Positions 33,263 to 45,828 of a stretch of DNA of 64,000 nt are shown piece by piece. Origin of the DNA: Thelephora terrestris. Lineage: Eukaryota > Basidiomycota > Agaricomycetes > Thelephorales > Thelephoraceae. Both the position numbers and the translations under genes were made by a program. A model generated the notes under the pieces. It made no database searches. It had not been told where the DNA came from and was given only the letters and a program-made list of their open reading frames with translations. How positions within the stretch are numbered: the stretch's first letter is position 1; the number at the start of each line of letters is the position of its first letter. Where the stretch lies: contig WIUZ02000002.1 in the NCBI GenBank assembly GCA_015956445.1, positions 1,426,001 through 1,490,000 of the forward strand, read 5' to 3'.

Positions 33263-36200
33263 ATGGCGGACGTTCCAGAGAACATGATTATAGATCACGA
33301 GGATGGTCCGAGCCAGTCTGTCCACCGAGTCGGAAAGCGAGGACTTGAACAGGAAGGACTTGAGGAACAAGAGAAAAGGTCTGTTTGGTCGCGTTCAGTT
33401 AGTTGACTTACGACTAATCAGCACTCAGCGCCCTCACTGCATCAACGAGCCCAGACAACTCCGCCGAGGCTAGAAAAATTAAGAAGCGGCGGGTGATCAA
33501 CACCCAAGGGCTGATGTCCAAAGGTCTCCCGCCGCCACGCTTGTCCATCAGTAAAAGAGAACCGGCATCCAAACGGTATCATCGAGGTCAACATGTACCC
33601 CTAGCCGGGGTTAACAGAAGGTTTACTAGTCTTTCGAATCCATGTAGTCTTTGAGCTCAAGCGGCAATTCTTGCAGGGAGCGTTCCACCGCTGTAAAGAA
33701 AAGAGGTGAAGCCAAGGACATTGAAATGGAAAATTGTTCTGGGAGTGTCACCTTCCCTCCTTTCGTTGCGAGTGCCACTCTGACTGTAAGGGTGTGTGGT
33801 TGAATTCTGCGAAAGCTATGCGCACTCACAACATAGTTTTGTCAGCTTGGAGGCTCGTCGAAGGAAACCACGTCTGTTCCTGAGCTCTCGTCACTCGGGG
33901 AGAGCTTACCAGCAAACCGCGATCCTCAGTTGCCCGATTTGAGCGTCGGATCAATAAACCCACTGAAGGTGCGCTCAGGCGTTGTCATCGGTAGTGCTAT
34001 GCCGGTCGGACCGAGGGGATTTGCTCCAGTGGACACAACCTCCCTAGCCGCTCTGGATTTACCCACCTCCCTTGCTGGAGACACATCGCCAGTACTGCCT
34101 CGGGGTTACCAGAGTTCGACATCGCACGTTCCTTCCTTCCCGGCAACGTCGGTCGCTGTTACCGAACCCTTGGACCTCCCATCTTCCTTTGAACCGCAAA
34201 CGTCTCCCGCCACTTCCGTGCCATGTCAGGGAACACTGGATAGTGTCACGGTTGGCCCTTCGAGTATACGCAATACTGCTGTGGGTTTAACCCCTCCAGA
34301 ACCCATGGAAGGACCTGTTCGCACACAACTTCGCCGCCTGGAATCGGCGCACGTTGTTCACCGGCCAGTTGGACCGACCGAACCGGACCCACGCGAAGAG
34401 TCAATCTCGCTGATCATCGAAGGTCCGGCCGCTGGAGTTCCTGTTAGCCCGCCGGTTGAAGAATCTATTCATCAAGTTATCGAACAAGCTAAGGACCTGG
34501 TTACTCCACTTGCCGAGCAATTGGTTCACCCCGTCTCCGCGGTTCCGACTGCTACATCGACTCTTCTTCGCCCTGCTCACCAGGCGGCCAGCCAGCGCTT
34601 TTCCCTTCCGTCCTTCCAACGCCCAACTCTGTTGGATGCACTAATCAAGCGACTGCGGGCAAAGCGTTTCCTCATGCATAGCTGGAGAATTGCGGATCAA
34701 CCTTCGGAATGGCAAGATACCCCACCAACTCGTTACAGCCTGGGGGACCTTGATTCGAACCAGATATACGAATACCTCAAGTCGGGTGGAAAATCTGTCA
34801 ATGCACTGCCTCAACCTGCAAAGGAAAAGGTCGGTACCCCTCCACCGCCCGTCGCAAATGGCTTGACTCGTATTGCACAGGCTCTATCTGGACTAACCGA
34901 GTCTGACGTTGCGAAATCTCCATTGCTGACGGCTACGTTTCGGCAAAAGAAGTTCACTCCACCGCGCCCCTCTCTGCACGACACGATCGCTAAATTACTG
35001 GCACTTGTGCGTTCCAGCATACGTTTTCATCGTACAGACACTGACTCGGGACCCAGCCGCCTGCTGTGCCCTCCACACTCGCAACACAAAATATACAGGT
35101 CATGACCATGGTGGTGGAACAGCCTCTCCCCTGTGGTGCTGGTGCTGGTGATACTTCTGTCAGCTCACACAGTGAACAGGTCGGACATTTACTTGTCGCG
35201 GCCGTATCAAGTTGCTGACCCTGGAACAGACGCGGACGGTTGAGTCCACATCTGCGGAAATGAGCAGCATTGTGACTCATCACAAACCCGACAATCATGG
35301 GCAAAATCCGCCTTCACTGATCTCTCCCGTTCTCGATGAACACGTATCCGACACACAAACTAGCCATTGCCCCAGTCCCAATGTGAGCAATGGGGACACT
35401 CTGTTAAGACCATCTGCCGAAGCCGCCCTTCTGTTGAGCCGACGTTCGTATCGAAGTCATGGCAGACTGGTATATCTTTCGGACAAGAGCACCAGCCCAG
35501 CCTTCAATCTGCCTCCTGGGTCGCCTTCGAACACCGCGCGGAGCATGGAAGCAGCCGCTCACCGTCATCGTAGTGGGCTGGTATATCTTTCAAACAACAC
35601 CGAGTCCGCTCCGACAACTAACTCGACCCCCAACAACACCGCTGGACCCTCATCTAGTATCACGCAGGGGATGTCCGCTCTTCGTCATGATGAGGAGATG
35701 GCAGATCTTTCACGCCAAAACATTAGCCCAATATTCAGCCCGGCCATCAACCCAATCAATTCGCCGATTCCTGGAATTGTACAGAATACCGTTCCAGAAG
35801 TCACTCAGTATCTTGAGTACTGTGCCCCGGTGGAGCGTGTTTCAACAACTCCAATGATCAGCCCGACGTCCAACTCACTGTCGTTATTCACTCATGAAGG
35901 TAACGGGTCAGCGTACCTGCAGGGCAATCGTTCTTCTCTTGCGGTACTGCCTTTCGGTCAAGACAAAGATCGACAAATCTTTACCGTCCCCGGGAATACC
36001 GCCGAACCTCCATCTGGACCCTCAACTCTGTCTCAACGGTGGGCGGTCACTGAAGAACAAGTCTCTCACATCTCGCGCATGGATGTCGATCATGAAATTC
36101 ACGGACGAGACTCTGACGCCTCACGCACGGGTGATCACCATGAAATTCACGAACGCGTGTCAACCGCATCGACAACTACATTCCCTGTCCCTGCATCTAC

Positions 36201-37566
36201 TACGGAACCGGCCCTGGGACGACCGAACCAGTCGCACACCGGTGAGCTTCCCCCTTCTCCAACCACTCCCACGCCTGTCAGCAGTGGGCAACGACGATGG
36301 CGTTCGCGTCAACCCAATACGGTTGGCCAAGAAATACCGGAGATGCTCGGGGAAATGAAGAATGTGATTATCGACCTCGCGACATCCGTCAATGGTCTCA
36401 AGGATGCCGTTTCCGACTTCCGGAGCAGTCAACGCACACCAGGAGGTTTTGGATCGGCTCCTGTTCAACGTTCTGGGAAAGGTAAGGGAAAGGCTAGGAT
36501 GGGTGGCGGAAACAGCAACAGTGGTAGATCCCACGGTGACACCGGGAGAGAGAGTCAAGCCCAGAGCGCAGGCGGTCATGTGGGTGATGACTATGTTGCA
36601 GACGACGAGAGTCGAGGGGACGACGGCGAGGGTTCGAAGAACCTCAAATTGCGCGTGAGTTTCGTTTTGATGCCCGCGCTCGTCGGTTTTGAGGCTGATG
36701 ACTTTCTAGGATGATATCCGGAAACACGCCGTGTCTCTGCTGGGCACTCCGAAGGACGGTACGCTCACCCAGAAGGTTACCAAGGCCGATGCCGATGCTT
36801 TCGATCCACTGCGCCAAATCCCATGCACAGCCGATGACTTCAAGCTCCACCTGGCTGGAACACCTGCCCACCCGTGGAACAAGGCGGCCACGGCGGTGTT
36901 CGTTCAAAGCTTTTGCGCGAAGTTCTCGCAGTACGGACCTGAAGATACGGAAAATCATTTCAAGGTCCACCTCGCCACCTTGATTCGGAAGTACAAGTCT
37001 CAACAGAGCTTGAATGCCAAACCAGGTGCAGTGGACGAGGCCAAGGCACAGAACCGGAAGAATACGAGGAAAGCAAGTGTAAGCCCCCTTCCCCTTCGAC
37101 GAAGGGGACCACGATACTGAGCTTGCTTGACTGTGCATAGCTTTTTGCGGGATGTATGAAAACGATACGAAGCATCCCAGAACTGCAAAGGCACGAATCT
37201 GCAGTTGGCAGCCTTGGCTGTGCGGGCATGTCTTCCGACGAAACGAGCACGGAACGCGGGCTGAGGGTCTATCGTATCAGGAAGAAGCGCTGGAGAGCTG
37301 CGGAAGTTGGCACCTTCCTCCATGCAATTGACCGGGTTACGGAACAAACCAAGAACATCACTACTTCCAGGGGGTCTACAAAATACCATCGCCTCCCCGG
37401 CGAGAAGGAGTCCCAGGAAGGAGGAATCGTGTCGGGTCTTCCCATCAACTTCTACAGCCCGACGTGGCTAGCAAATTTGCGCGCCCACATGAAGCCTGTG
37501 TATGATTCGCTGAATATTAAACACGAGGTGTATCCTCTGGTCCACGACCAGATAATCCAACAGTAA
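33263..37566 (+). CDS. Large low-complexity protein with conserved C-terminal domain (paralog of left-edge gene)
   Basis: MADVPENMIIDHEDGPSQSV and KKRRV open the protein as in the left-edge gene. Long disordered exons follow (about 33830-35100 and 35200-36654). The last exons give a compact domain: exon about 36710-37078 begins DDIRKHAVSLLGTPKDGTLT and includes FKLHLAGTPAHPWNKAATAV and TENHFKVHLATLIRKYKSQQ. It is joined in phase after KNTRKAS to the exon 37141-37566, LFAGCMKTIRSIPELQRHES, CAGMSSDETSTERGLRVYRI, RWRAAEV, GLPINFYSPTWLANL. I recognise this domain as one with many copies in Agaricomycetes and no established function. The spacing of basic helices suggests DNA or protein binding, but that is inference. 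Confidence 0.68.
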
Positions 37567-38540
37567 GTACCTCTACGCACTCTTCCAGGCGCGATATTGA
37601 TTGGGTGCCAGGATCGCTATACAAAACCCTGGGTTGGCCGGATTCATGTTCCGTTGATCATCGGACTACCCCGATTCCCTGGTCTCTGCTGCTCTACGTA
37701 TAACCTTTCTCGTGTATTTAACGTCCAATGTAAACGTATCTATATCGGAATCAGAGATTCTTGATTTGACCCGCAACCCTGACCGACGATGCACGCCTGT
37801 GCACAACTGATCGCGGTTGTCTTTGACATCGTCTTTCATCGATGATTGATCATCGACATCTCCCGCTTTCCACACCTTTCATCAATATCTCCCAGCCTCA
37901 CACCTCACACTTTCTCCCAGCTGCTATCTGTGCGCCTTCGCCGGTGATGCGCTCTGGCCGACACCGTTTCCCGCTTTTTCTGTCGTTCCTGAGCGCCGAA
38001 CTTGAGTTGACACTTGGGGCGACGGTCGGTCTGAGGAACACGGGTCCTCGATCTCGACCTTACGAAGAACTGGGGAGGGAAGGACGATGATTCGGTGGGA
38101 ATCGTTTTGGCAGGTGCGTTGCGTGATACCCATTCTCCCCTGGATCCTCCACCCACTGGATCAACGCATTAGATCTGCTCACCACACCGTTCTTCCATGC
38201 AAGTATACGCATCTGGGAAATCGCACGAGATGAGTTCGCTCGTACGGAAGGATGCGATGGATATTGATGAGGACACGGAGCAGAGGGCACAGCAGACGGT
38301 ACCGAAGACCGCGAACATCGCTCCTGGTGGATCTCGAATCAATGGCTTTCTGTCGCTTTCGAGTGCACGAGGAAAGTGAAGACCCCTTCAAAGACTTTGA
38401 GAGTTTGAGGGATGAAGAGCGGTCGGTTTTGAACGATGGACCAATTCATTAGCTCTGGATGGGCAACAGGATGACTGTACGTGCAGGTATCTTCCCCTTT
38501 CGCGTCATCTCACCTTTCGTCGTTAGATCTGGATGAATCT
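37567..38540. other. Intergenic with minor ORFs
   Basis: Nothing firm. A 60-residue frame at 38197 contains DAMDIDEDTEQ, faintly like the N-terminus of the large low-complexity proteins; too short to call. Confidence 0.3.
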
Positions 38541-38559
38541 CCCTCAAAGGCAAGCAGTG

Positions 38560-39530
38560 TTCCCGCGCCAACGTCGGGATCGCCGTCGAGGGTGCTGCCG
38601 ACGCTGCCCGTGGTGCCGCCGACATCGTTTTGACCGAGCCAGGTCTCTCCACCATCGTTCACGCCATTCGTGGTTCCCGTGTCATCTTCCAACGTATGAG
38701 GCCTTGAGGAACTACCCGATCTACGCTTGCGCTGTCACCATCCGTATCGGTCGTCTGTTTCACCATCCTTGCCTTCGCCTACAAATTCAACTTCCCTCCC
38801 TTCATGGTTATGGTTATCGCCCTTCTCAACGACGGTACTGGCATGACTCTCTCGGTTGGTCGTGTTTTGCCCTCGATGACTCCGGATAGCTGGGATCTCT
38901 TTGAGTTGTACCTCACCCTGTCCACCGTTGTCCTCGGACCACCTTCTTCCAGGATAAGTTTGGCGTCCACCTCGAAAACGCGCCAGGCGTCCCAGCTGCC
39001 AACGATCGTATGCTCCACATGATCATCTACCTCCAGGTTGCCATCATCTCGCAGGCTCTCATTTTCGTGACTCGGTCGCACGGTTTCTTCTTCATGGAGC
39101 GTCCCTCTGCTGCCTTGTTCTTCGCCTTCTGCGTTGCCCAACTCGTTTCTTCCATCATCGCCGCGTACGGCGACTGGGGCTTCACCAAGATTCGCGCCAT
39201 TTCTGGTGGCTGGATCGGAATCGTTTGGGTCTTGGTATGTCAAACTCTCCCTCGCTGACCTTGTACATCACTCACCGTCATCTCACCGTCATTTTAGAAC
39301 ATCATCTGGTTCATCCCCCTCGATCTCGTCAAGTTTGCTATGAAAGCTACCGTCATCAAGTACCCTCGCCAGCGTCGTGAACGACGTACCGCCGGCGAGG
39401 CCAGCCTTGAAGCCACTGGCATTTCATCAAGAGGGCCGCCCGCAAGATCTCTGTCAAGCCTGAGGAATTGCAGCGATTCAGCAGCATCTTAGTTCGCTGG
39501 ATCTCCGCCCGCGGATCGTGGTACGCTACC
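38560..39530 (+). pseudogene. PMA1: Plasma-membrane H+-ATPase (P3-type) 3' remnant
   Basis: PMA1-type pumps export protons at the plasma membrane. Only the C-terminal third is present: [165 protein letters not shown]-like ISGGWIGIVWVLV, then after an intron NIIWFIPLDLVKFAMKATVI and the tail ELQRFSSIL. The blocks lie in different frames, with shifts near 38705, 38755, 38935 and after 39410. The P-domain DKTGT and all upstream parts are missing. Some sites deviate from the family, for example SVGRVLPS where SVDRVLPS is usual. Non-functional. Confidence 0.85.
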
Positions 39531-39609
39531 CCATCTCACCCATCCTCTCGATCCAAACAACCGCGCCGTCACGACCCAATCTCACCCATCTCGCGCGATT
39601 GTTCAGGCA

Positions 39610-40455
39610 CCTAATTAATTAATAGTCATGTCTATCATTCAACTATCATTCAATATTCAAATATTCACTGACATCGGCCGACGTCCACCCTTGAATTTTA
39701 CTGACATCGGCCGGTGTCCATCAAAAGAAACTACAATCGACGCCGTCAACCTCTATCCTACCGACGTTGATACATCGACTCGAGGTACACCAACGTCCAT
39801 TGACGTCCATCGACCGATGTCAATCGACTCAATGGACCGATGTCCATTGACCTCGGTTGATCGACGTCCATCAACTCATTTTCCGATGCGGATTATCTCC
39901 AGGTAAATGATGAGAAAATGATTAAGAAAATCAATAATAATCCGGGCTATATTATTTTAAATAATCGCGGGATAAACTAGGTGGGAAAACGTGAAGTATT
40001 CCGTTACTTATCCCCCGCCGAATATCTCTCGAAAATCTTCCAGGAAATGGGAAATAATCAGTTGCATATTCCGATCGGGAATATCTTCGGATTAGTTCTC
40101 CCAATCCAGCAAGTATTCCGAGACATATTCCGGTAAGTAAAGACAACAGATTATTTCGACTATTCTGACCACGATTAGTTCTGATTTTCCACCTTATATT
40201 CGTTTTAAAATCCGAAGTGGAAAATGTATTGGAATATCACACATTTCACGAAAGGTATACCTAACATATTCCGCTTAGGATTCTGTCGAGTATTTTGCAT
40301 GTATTCGGAGTGAGATAATAATCAGAAAATATTTTGAAAAATCGGAATTTACGGCCAGTAATCCAAAGATTTTCCTGACCGGATTAGTTCCAGAATATTT
40401 GACCTAGTCGAGGCATATTCCCGGCATATTCCGACTCAGAATAAGTTCCCATGCC
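39610..40455. other. A/T-rich repeat-like intergenic DNA
   Basis: From 39670 to 39890 the motif GACATCGGCCGATGTCCA and half-copies of it recur. From about 39900 to 40450 the sequence is A/T-rich with many ATTCCG and CATATTCCG repeats. Probably an old transposon, family not recognised. Confidence 0.45.
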
Positions 40456-41201
40456 CACTGTGTGTGTAGGGTTCCTATCTCTAGCCAATCGCAGAAGCTC
40501 AGAGACGGTTCTCACCTGACCCTTGGGTGTGGTCTAGATTCAGGTACGAACTTTCATGACCCCATGCCCCTTTTTCTTTTATGACTAGTGTTATCTTTAC
40601 CCCTATGTCTCATGCGGACATTTCTTATCTTTTATGCAATCCTTCACACGCTAGTAAGGCCCTTTGTCCTTTATTCTCCCACGCGTCATATTTGTTCGCT
40701 TCCCTTACTTAGCGTTCTCACACTCCTTATCTCCCTTTGTTCTGTCTTGATAAGGGTATATTAGGGTATTGACGTCATGGCCACTCCTTTAGTATAAGTA
40801 GCAACTGTGGCTGTATCGTAGTACCTTAGTTTTGTTACCTCAGGAAATCCTCTGCCCTTCTCAGCCCAGTTGCAGTTAAGGACAAGTCAGAGTTTCTTGT
40901 TTGAACACAAGGCATCCCCCATCTGCTAGCGTTCATCTTATAGAATACCTCAAGCATCCAGTCGATCACCTGGTGGAGTCATCAATCCTGTTGTAGAGAT
41001 AAACCCTTGCTTGTTAAACCGAACGAAGTACGGTTTAGGTTGGGTTTCTCTTTAGGATTTCAACCTGACTTGTAGTGACCTCGGACAACCTACCGGAAGA
41101 ATAGAGAAGTGATCTTTCTCTCACAGCTAGTCGGACTAGTGAGTACTCCGCGGAGTCGGCTCAGTGCACTGGTAGTTGTTGGGGTAGAGTGGCCCTGACA
41201 G
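40455..41201 (+). mobile_element. LTR-like repeat, copy 1
   Basis: Ends in GTAGAGTGGCCCTGACA at 41201. Contains a promoter-like TATAAGTAGCAACTGTGG around 40790. From about 40512 on it is the reverse complement of the copy at 41328. The TG/CA-type ends and internal promoter suggest a retroelement terminal repeat; the family is not recognised. Fossil, no coding part assigned. Confidence 0.5.
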
Positions 41202-41327
41202 TGGTCCACCTGACCCAGCCTGATGCAACTTGACTTGATCTTATCTAATCAGCTGTCATCTTATCTGCCCTTAATCTAAATACCTTAGCTGACCAACGTC
41301 TAACCCAACCTCACCCAGCTCACTGTC
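41202..41327. other. 126-base spacer between inverted LTR-like repeats
   Basis: Pyrimidine-rich sequence with CCTGACCCAGCCTGATGC at the left. It separates head-to-head repeats and could be internal element sequence. Confidence 0.4.
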
Positions 41328-42740
41328 AGGGCCACTCTACCCCAACAACTACCAGTGCACTGAGCCGACTCCGCGGAGTACTCACTAGTCCGACTAGCTG
41401 TGAGAGAAAGATCACTTCTCTATTCTTCCGGTAGGTTGTCCGAGGTCACTACAAGTCAGGTTGAAATCCTAAAGAGAAACCCAACCTAAACCGTACTTCG
41501 TTCGGTTTAACAAGCAAGGGTTTATCTCTACAACAGGATTGATGACTCCACCAGGTGATCGACTGGATGCTTGAGGTATTCTATAAGATGAACGCTAGCA
41601 GATGGGGGATGCCTTGTGTTCAAACAAGAAACTCTGACTTGTCCTTAACTGCAACTGGGCTGAGAAGGGCAGAGGATTTCCTGAGGTAACAAAACTAAGG
41701 TACTACGATACAGCCACAGTTGCTACTTATACTAAAGGAGTGGCCATGACGTCAATACCCTAATATACCCTTATCAAGACAGAACAAAGGGAGATAAGGA
41801 GTGTGAGAACGCTAAGTAAGGGAAGCGAACAAATATGACGCGTGGGAGAATAAAGGACAAAGGGCCTTACTAGCGTGTGAAGGATTGCATAAAAGCTAAG
41901 AAATGTCCGCATGAGACATAGGGGTAAAGATAACACTAGTCCAAAAGGAAATAGGAGCATGGGGTCATGAGAGTTCGCTCCTGGGGATCTCACCCAAGGG
42001 TCAGGTGGAAACCTCTCATTGCTTTGTGCAATTTTTGAGCGGCTCCGAGATAAGGGACCATGCATCATCCCTTGTTGTCTGTAGGCGGTAACAGCATCAC
42101 GGACTAGTGGCAACCTCAACGTACGTCCAAACATGAGGAGGTCAGGCCTAGACTCATGGGACATGAGGGATTACAGATTCGCCGGTGTTTCACGCTAATG
42201 GCTACTTCCACATTCGCTTGGCTGAACAAAAGGAGTCTAAGGCACTCCTTCCGAATAACGGCGATTCCTTCCTCCGGTTAGGAGACTGTGATGTGACTGT
42301 CCACGTGTGGGATCAGGGTCCAGGGTTGGTCGTTATCATGATGTCATAAATGAGTCATCAGGGTCGTAAAGGGGTTTGTAAAGGGGTCGTCAAGGTCATG
42401 AGACCTATTTTTAGTGCGCGCGTGTTCTAGGCGTTCCGGAACGAAGTTCTTCCAAGGCCATCCTGCGGGCTGAGGTGTCAGCTTGATGTAGTAAGCAAAC
42501 GATGATGGTACAGTGGCGGAAGTTGATGTGACCCGGACCAATGAGGTGCATCGAGGGAGGTCACGTGAAGGATCACCGATCTAGGCTATAAGAAGGATGT
42601 CTTCTTGGAGCCATCCTTGATCAGCAACACCAGCAACTTCCCCACATCATTACCAACATGTCTTTCCCAAACAACCACACCTACAAAGTCGCCAACGGTA
42701 TCTCCACCATCTCCCGTATCGACTGTCGTGCCGCCGCCCG
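41328..42740 (-). mobile_element. LTR-like repeat, copy 2 (inverted to copy 1)
   Basis: Starts at TGTCAGGGCCACTCTACCCC. About 680 bases mirror copy 1. The rest, up to about 42725, is shared with the third copy at 55501-56886, including a CTATAAGAAGGA promoter-like motif and a short plus-strand frame beginning MSFPNNHTYKVANGIST (about 42658). Copies 2 and 3 differ by only scattered substitutions and one small deletion, so they are relatively young. Fossil LTR-type material, incomplete. Confidence 0.5.
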
Positions 42741-43315
42741 CTGAACTAGCTGAACACTCCGGGTAGTTGGATACCCTAGAAAGAGTGGACAAGCAGTTGA
42801 GGTGGGTACCGGTTGAGTGTTGGGTTCTGTACGACCACCGGAACAGAAGATCTGTTCAGAGATGCCCGAAGATGTCTGGAGAATCGCCAGGGAAGACCGC
42901 GACGACTAGAGTAAAGCGCGAGATTCGAGACAAAGCAGAGGGGGATAGGAACCGAGGTTGTGGAGAATTGCGATAGAGAATCACCGCGAAGTCGTAAAGT
43001 AGCTGAAGTGGGCTTTGGTAGGAGCAAGCAATAAGACACAGAGAAGCCGAGAACTTTGACTTGAGAACTAGAGAGCGAACCGGGGAACTGGAGAACTCGG
43101 ACTGGAACTGAACTGGGGGATCTAAGTCGATGCATTCCAGGCTATCTAAGACACAGTATATAAGGGAAACCGAAGAATTTCCTAATTAAGCAGTGTTGAA
43201 ATAGTCTGTGAGAGAGAAGGGGAACGGAAAAGCGAAACTAAGAGGAACTTGGTAAGAGGGGTAACTACTAGGGGGGAACGACGACGAAGGCTGAGTGTCA
43301 GGGTTGAAGGCCTGC

Positions 43316-43939
43316 TTACTGTTTGTGGGGCGCTAGAGGATTAGCGGGATAGGGTGTATTGGGTCGGGGTTTGAAGGATGGGGTTCCTGGGGTGGAGACA
43401 AGAGGAGGTGGAATATCAAGAGCGAGTGGTGACTCGAATTGATAGGGATGAATAGGAGAGTTGTAGTCGCTACAGAATTCGACTAGGTGCTGAATGAATG
43501 GATTGAAGTCTTGGTCGCTAAGTCGTTCAAAGCTAGTCAAGTAATCTATAACAGCAAACGGGAGTTCAGTTGGTATGTCCCACCAGAGGACGATAATCGC
43601 TGGGCAATGAGTGTGAACGTTGGTAGCGAGATGAATACGAGGAGTGGGAAAATAAAAGGAGGGGCTAATACTGAAGTAGACGGTGGCTAGCACACTTTCA
43701 GTAAGATCAGATTTCCAGAGAAATTGATGATCCGCTCCTAGGAGAAAGGGAGGAGTGGTGACTCCGGCGTCAAGAGCAGCAAAGGGGCGGTAATACGGAT
43801 GATGAGCTAATAGACCTGTAGTCCTATTAAGCTGCAAACTCCTGATGAGTTTATACTCCCAGATGGAGCGTTGTGCATCGGGGATAACGGGGCGTGGAAC
43901 CGGGCTAGTAGAGGGAAAGGGATTGGGGGCGCTGAACAT
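43316..43939 (-). CDS. Uncharacterised 207-residue protein
   Basis: A single-exon frame starts MFSAPNPFPSTSPVPRPVIP (Met at 43939) and ends in NPLAPHKQ. Upstream on the minus strand lie TATATAAAGAAGAGTG (about 44096) and a leader with no other ATG close by, so it looks like a transcription unit. The sequence has aromatic-rich patches (WEYKLIRSLQLNRTTGLLAH) but no domain I know. It lies among LTR-like repeats and may belong to one of them. Confidence 0.4.
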   Translation of the reverse strand: MFSAPNPFPSTSPVPRPVIPDAQRSIWEYKLIRSLQLNRTTGLLAHHPYYRPFAALDAGVTTPPFLLGADHQFLWKSDLTESVLATVYFSISPSFYFPTPRIHLATNVHTHCPAIIVLWWDIPTELPFAVIDYLTSFERLSDQDFNPFIQHLVEFCSDYNSPIHPYQFESPLALDIPPPLVSTPGTPSFKPRPNTPYPANPLAPHKQ

Positions 43940-44428
43940 ACACTGGCAGGAGGATTCCTGCTTGAATGAGTCAGATGAGAGTAAACGTGTGAGGAGAATT
44001 CCTCAGCTTACTTTGTTTTATTGAGCAGTTGGTAGGAGAGTACAGAAGAGATTGAGAATGGGGAAAAGAAAGGAGCGAACACTCTTCTTTATATACCCAA
44101 TCCTCTACAGGCTTAGTAATCGTATGATGAGTCAAACGAGAGTCAACATGGTCTGTGCGTAGTTTAGGGTAGGGTAAATGAGTCAGAGAAGTGGGACTTA
44201 GAACGACAAATGGCGAGCACAAAATAAGGGAACAATAGCGAATGAGTCATTAGGAGTACAATGGGGATTTCTCACGTTTCATGGCAGTAATAGAAGACTG
44301 ATGGGGATTTCTCGGGATTTGATGGGATCGCGATTAGGGTTGAGGGTTCGTTTATCTCCTTTGGGATAATAATGAATAATGGTGCACTGTCATTACCCGT
44401 TTGGGTTGTCCATTGATCTGGGCGTTGT

Positions 44429-45722
44429 CGGACCCCTGGATTAATCATGATTTATTTACGATTTTTCGCACGATTAATAGTGTACTTACAGCCCAAGCAA
44501 GAATATTTTATGGACAATTGTTTATTCATTTGATAAGATAAGGACAAATAGATAAGATAAGAGATAAGATAAGCCTGGAAAATCACGGAAAATCATGGAA
44601 TTCCTTGGAGCCTACTGGAGAACACTGGAACATATTAGAAGGTAATGGAACATTCTAGAAGGTGACGGAATGTTATGGAATAATGTGGAATGCGTTGGAA
44701 TGTTCTGGGACATTCTCCTGTAAATTAGTATATATAGACCTCAACCACACTTCTAAGGGACGATCAGTTCACCCACTACTCAGGGAGAATCACCAACAGC
44801 TCAGTCTTCACCTAGACTGAGGCTCTCTTTGCTAGTTTCCCCCCCCCCCCCCCCCCCCCCCACAACTTTGCATCTACCCCCTACCCCTTAGGACTGATTG
44901 GTTGAGTGATTTTGAGTAATCACATACCACTTTCAGCCTCATCCTCTGTGTGAAGAAGCACTAAGTCAGAAGTACTGATAAAGCCTAGCACACTTGTGAC
45001 GTCGGAGTTTTTGGTGTCTGTATTGCTGAAGTCTGATACTTTAGGCAGATAGCCCTCCACCTCAGAAGAGTGATTGTCTAGGTAACAGCCAGATTTAGCA
45101 AGTACCACAAAGGTCTCCAACATATTCTACAACATACCGTTTTATCCCAAGTTTATTTGAAGTTATATTTGTTTGACGTACTAGGCGTCATCTGTAGCAA
45201 GTTTAAGGTATCTGACATACCTCTATAAGCTCTACGACATATCTTGTCACTTTTACGACATATCAAGCACAGCCTCAGGTGTAAGCGTACACCTTCCTTA
45301 TTTGGTTTAGCTTCACGACACAGCCTCAACACAGCTTTAGGTACAGCCTAAGCACAGGACTATTACACAGCCCAAGCACAGCCTCAAGGTCCATCCTTGA
45401 GTCAGGAACTCCATTCCTATCAGAACACAGATTCCCACGGTGAAGTTAGGTGTCTAATCAGAGTGTACAGAGCCCATGAGTGATAACATTACTGATTCCC
45501 TAGAATAATTACTGAGGGACACACTACTAGTAGATCCCCAGCGAACTCATCAGGACCAAGAGCCGGAAAGAGGAACCCCGCTCTACCCTGTGGAGTTGTT
45601 AGTTGAGTTCATTGACTAATCAACCAGCCTGCTTGGTTTCTATACTCTAGTCTCTAAGCAAACCAAAGGGTGTTAGTTATCTTCCATATAGAAAATAACA
45701 CTACACTCCCCACGAACCTGAC
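44429..45722 (+). mobile_element. Possible LTR-like fossil segment
   Basis: Begins near TGTCGGACCCCTGGATTAAT and ends near CCCCACGAACCTGACA. It has GATAAGATAAG-type repeats (about 44535-44575), repeated GGAACATTCTAGAAGG motifs and a TATATATAGACC box (about 44732). The layout resembles a retroelement terminal repeat followed by an ORF at 45829. Tentative; no second copy is seen in the window. Confidence 0.35.
44839..44871 (+). repeat. Homopolymer of 33 C
   Basis: Uninterrupted run of C after GCTAGTTT. Its length may be unreliable in the assembly. Confidence 0.9.
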
Positions 45723-45828
45723 AGTGTATTTAGACTGTGGGTTGCCTTTGTCTTTTCCGCCATCGTCTCTTTTCCACTCCCACCAATCCACAACAACTTC
45801 CCCCTCTCATAAATAACCTTTCGATACT

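Noticed and set aside
35212-35857. Alternative plus-strand frames inside the large low-complexity gene
   Set aside because: Shadow frames of the long exon 35200-36654.
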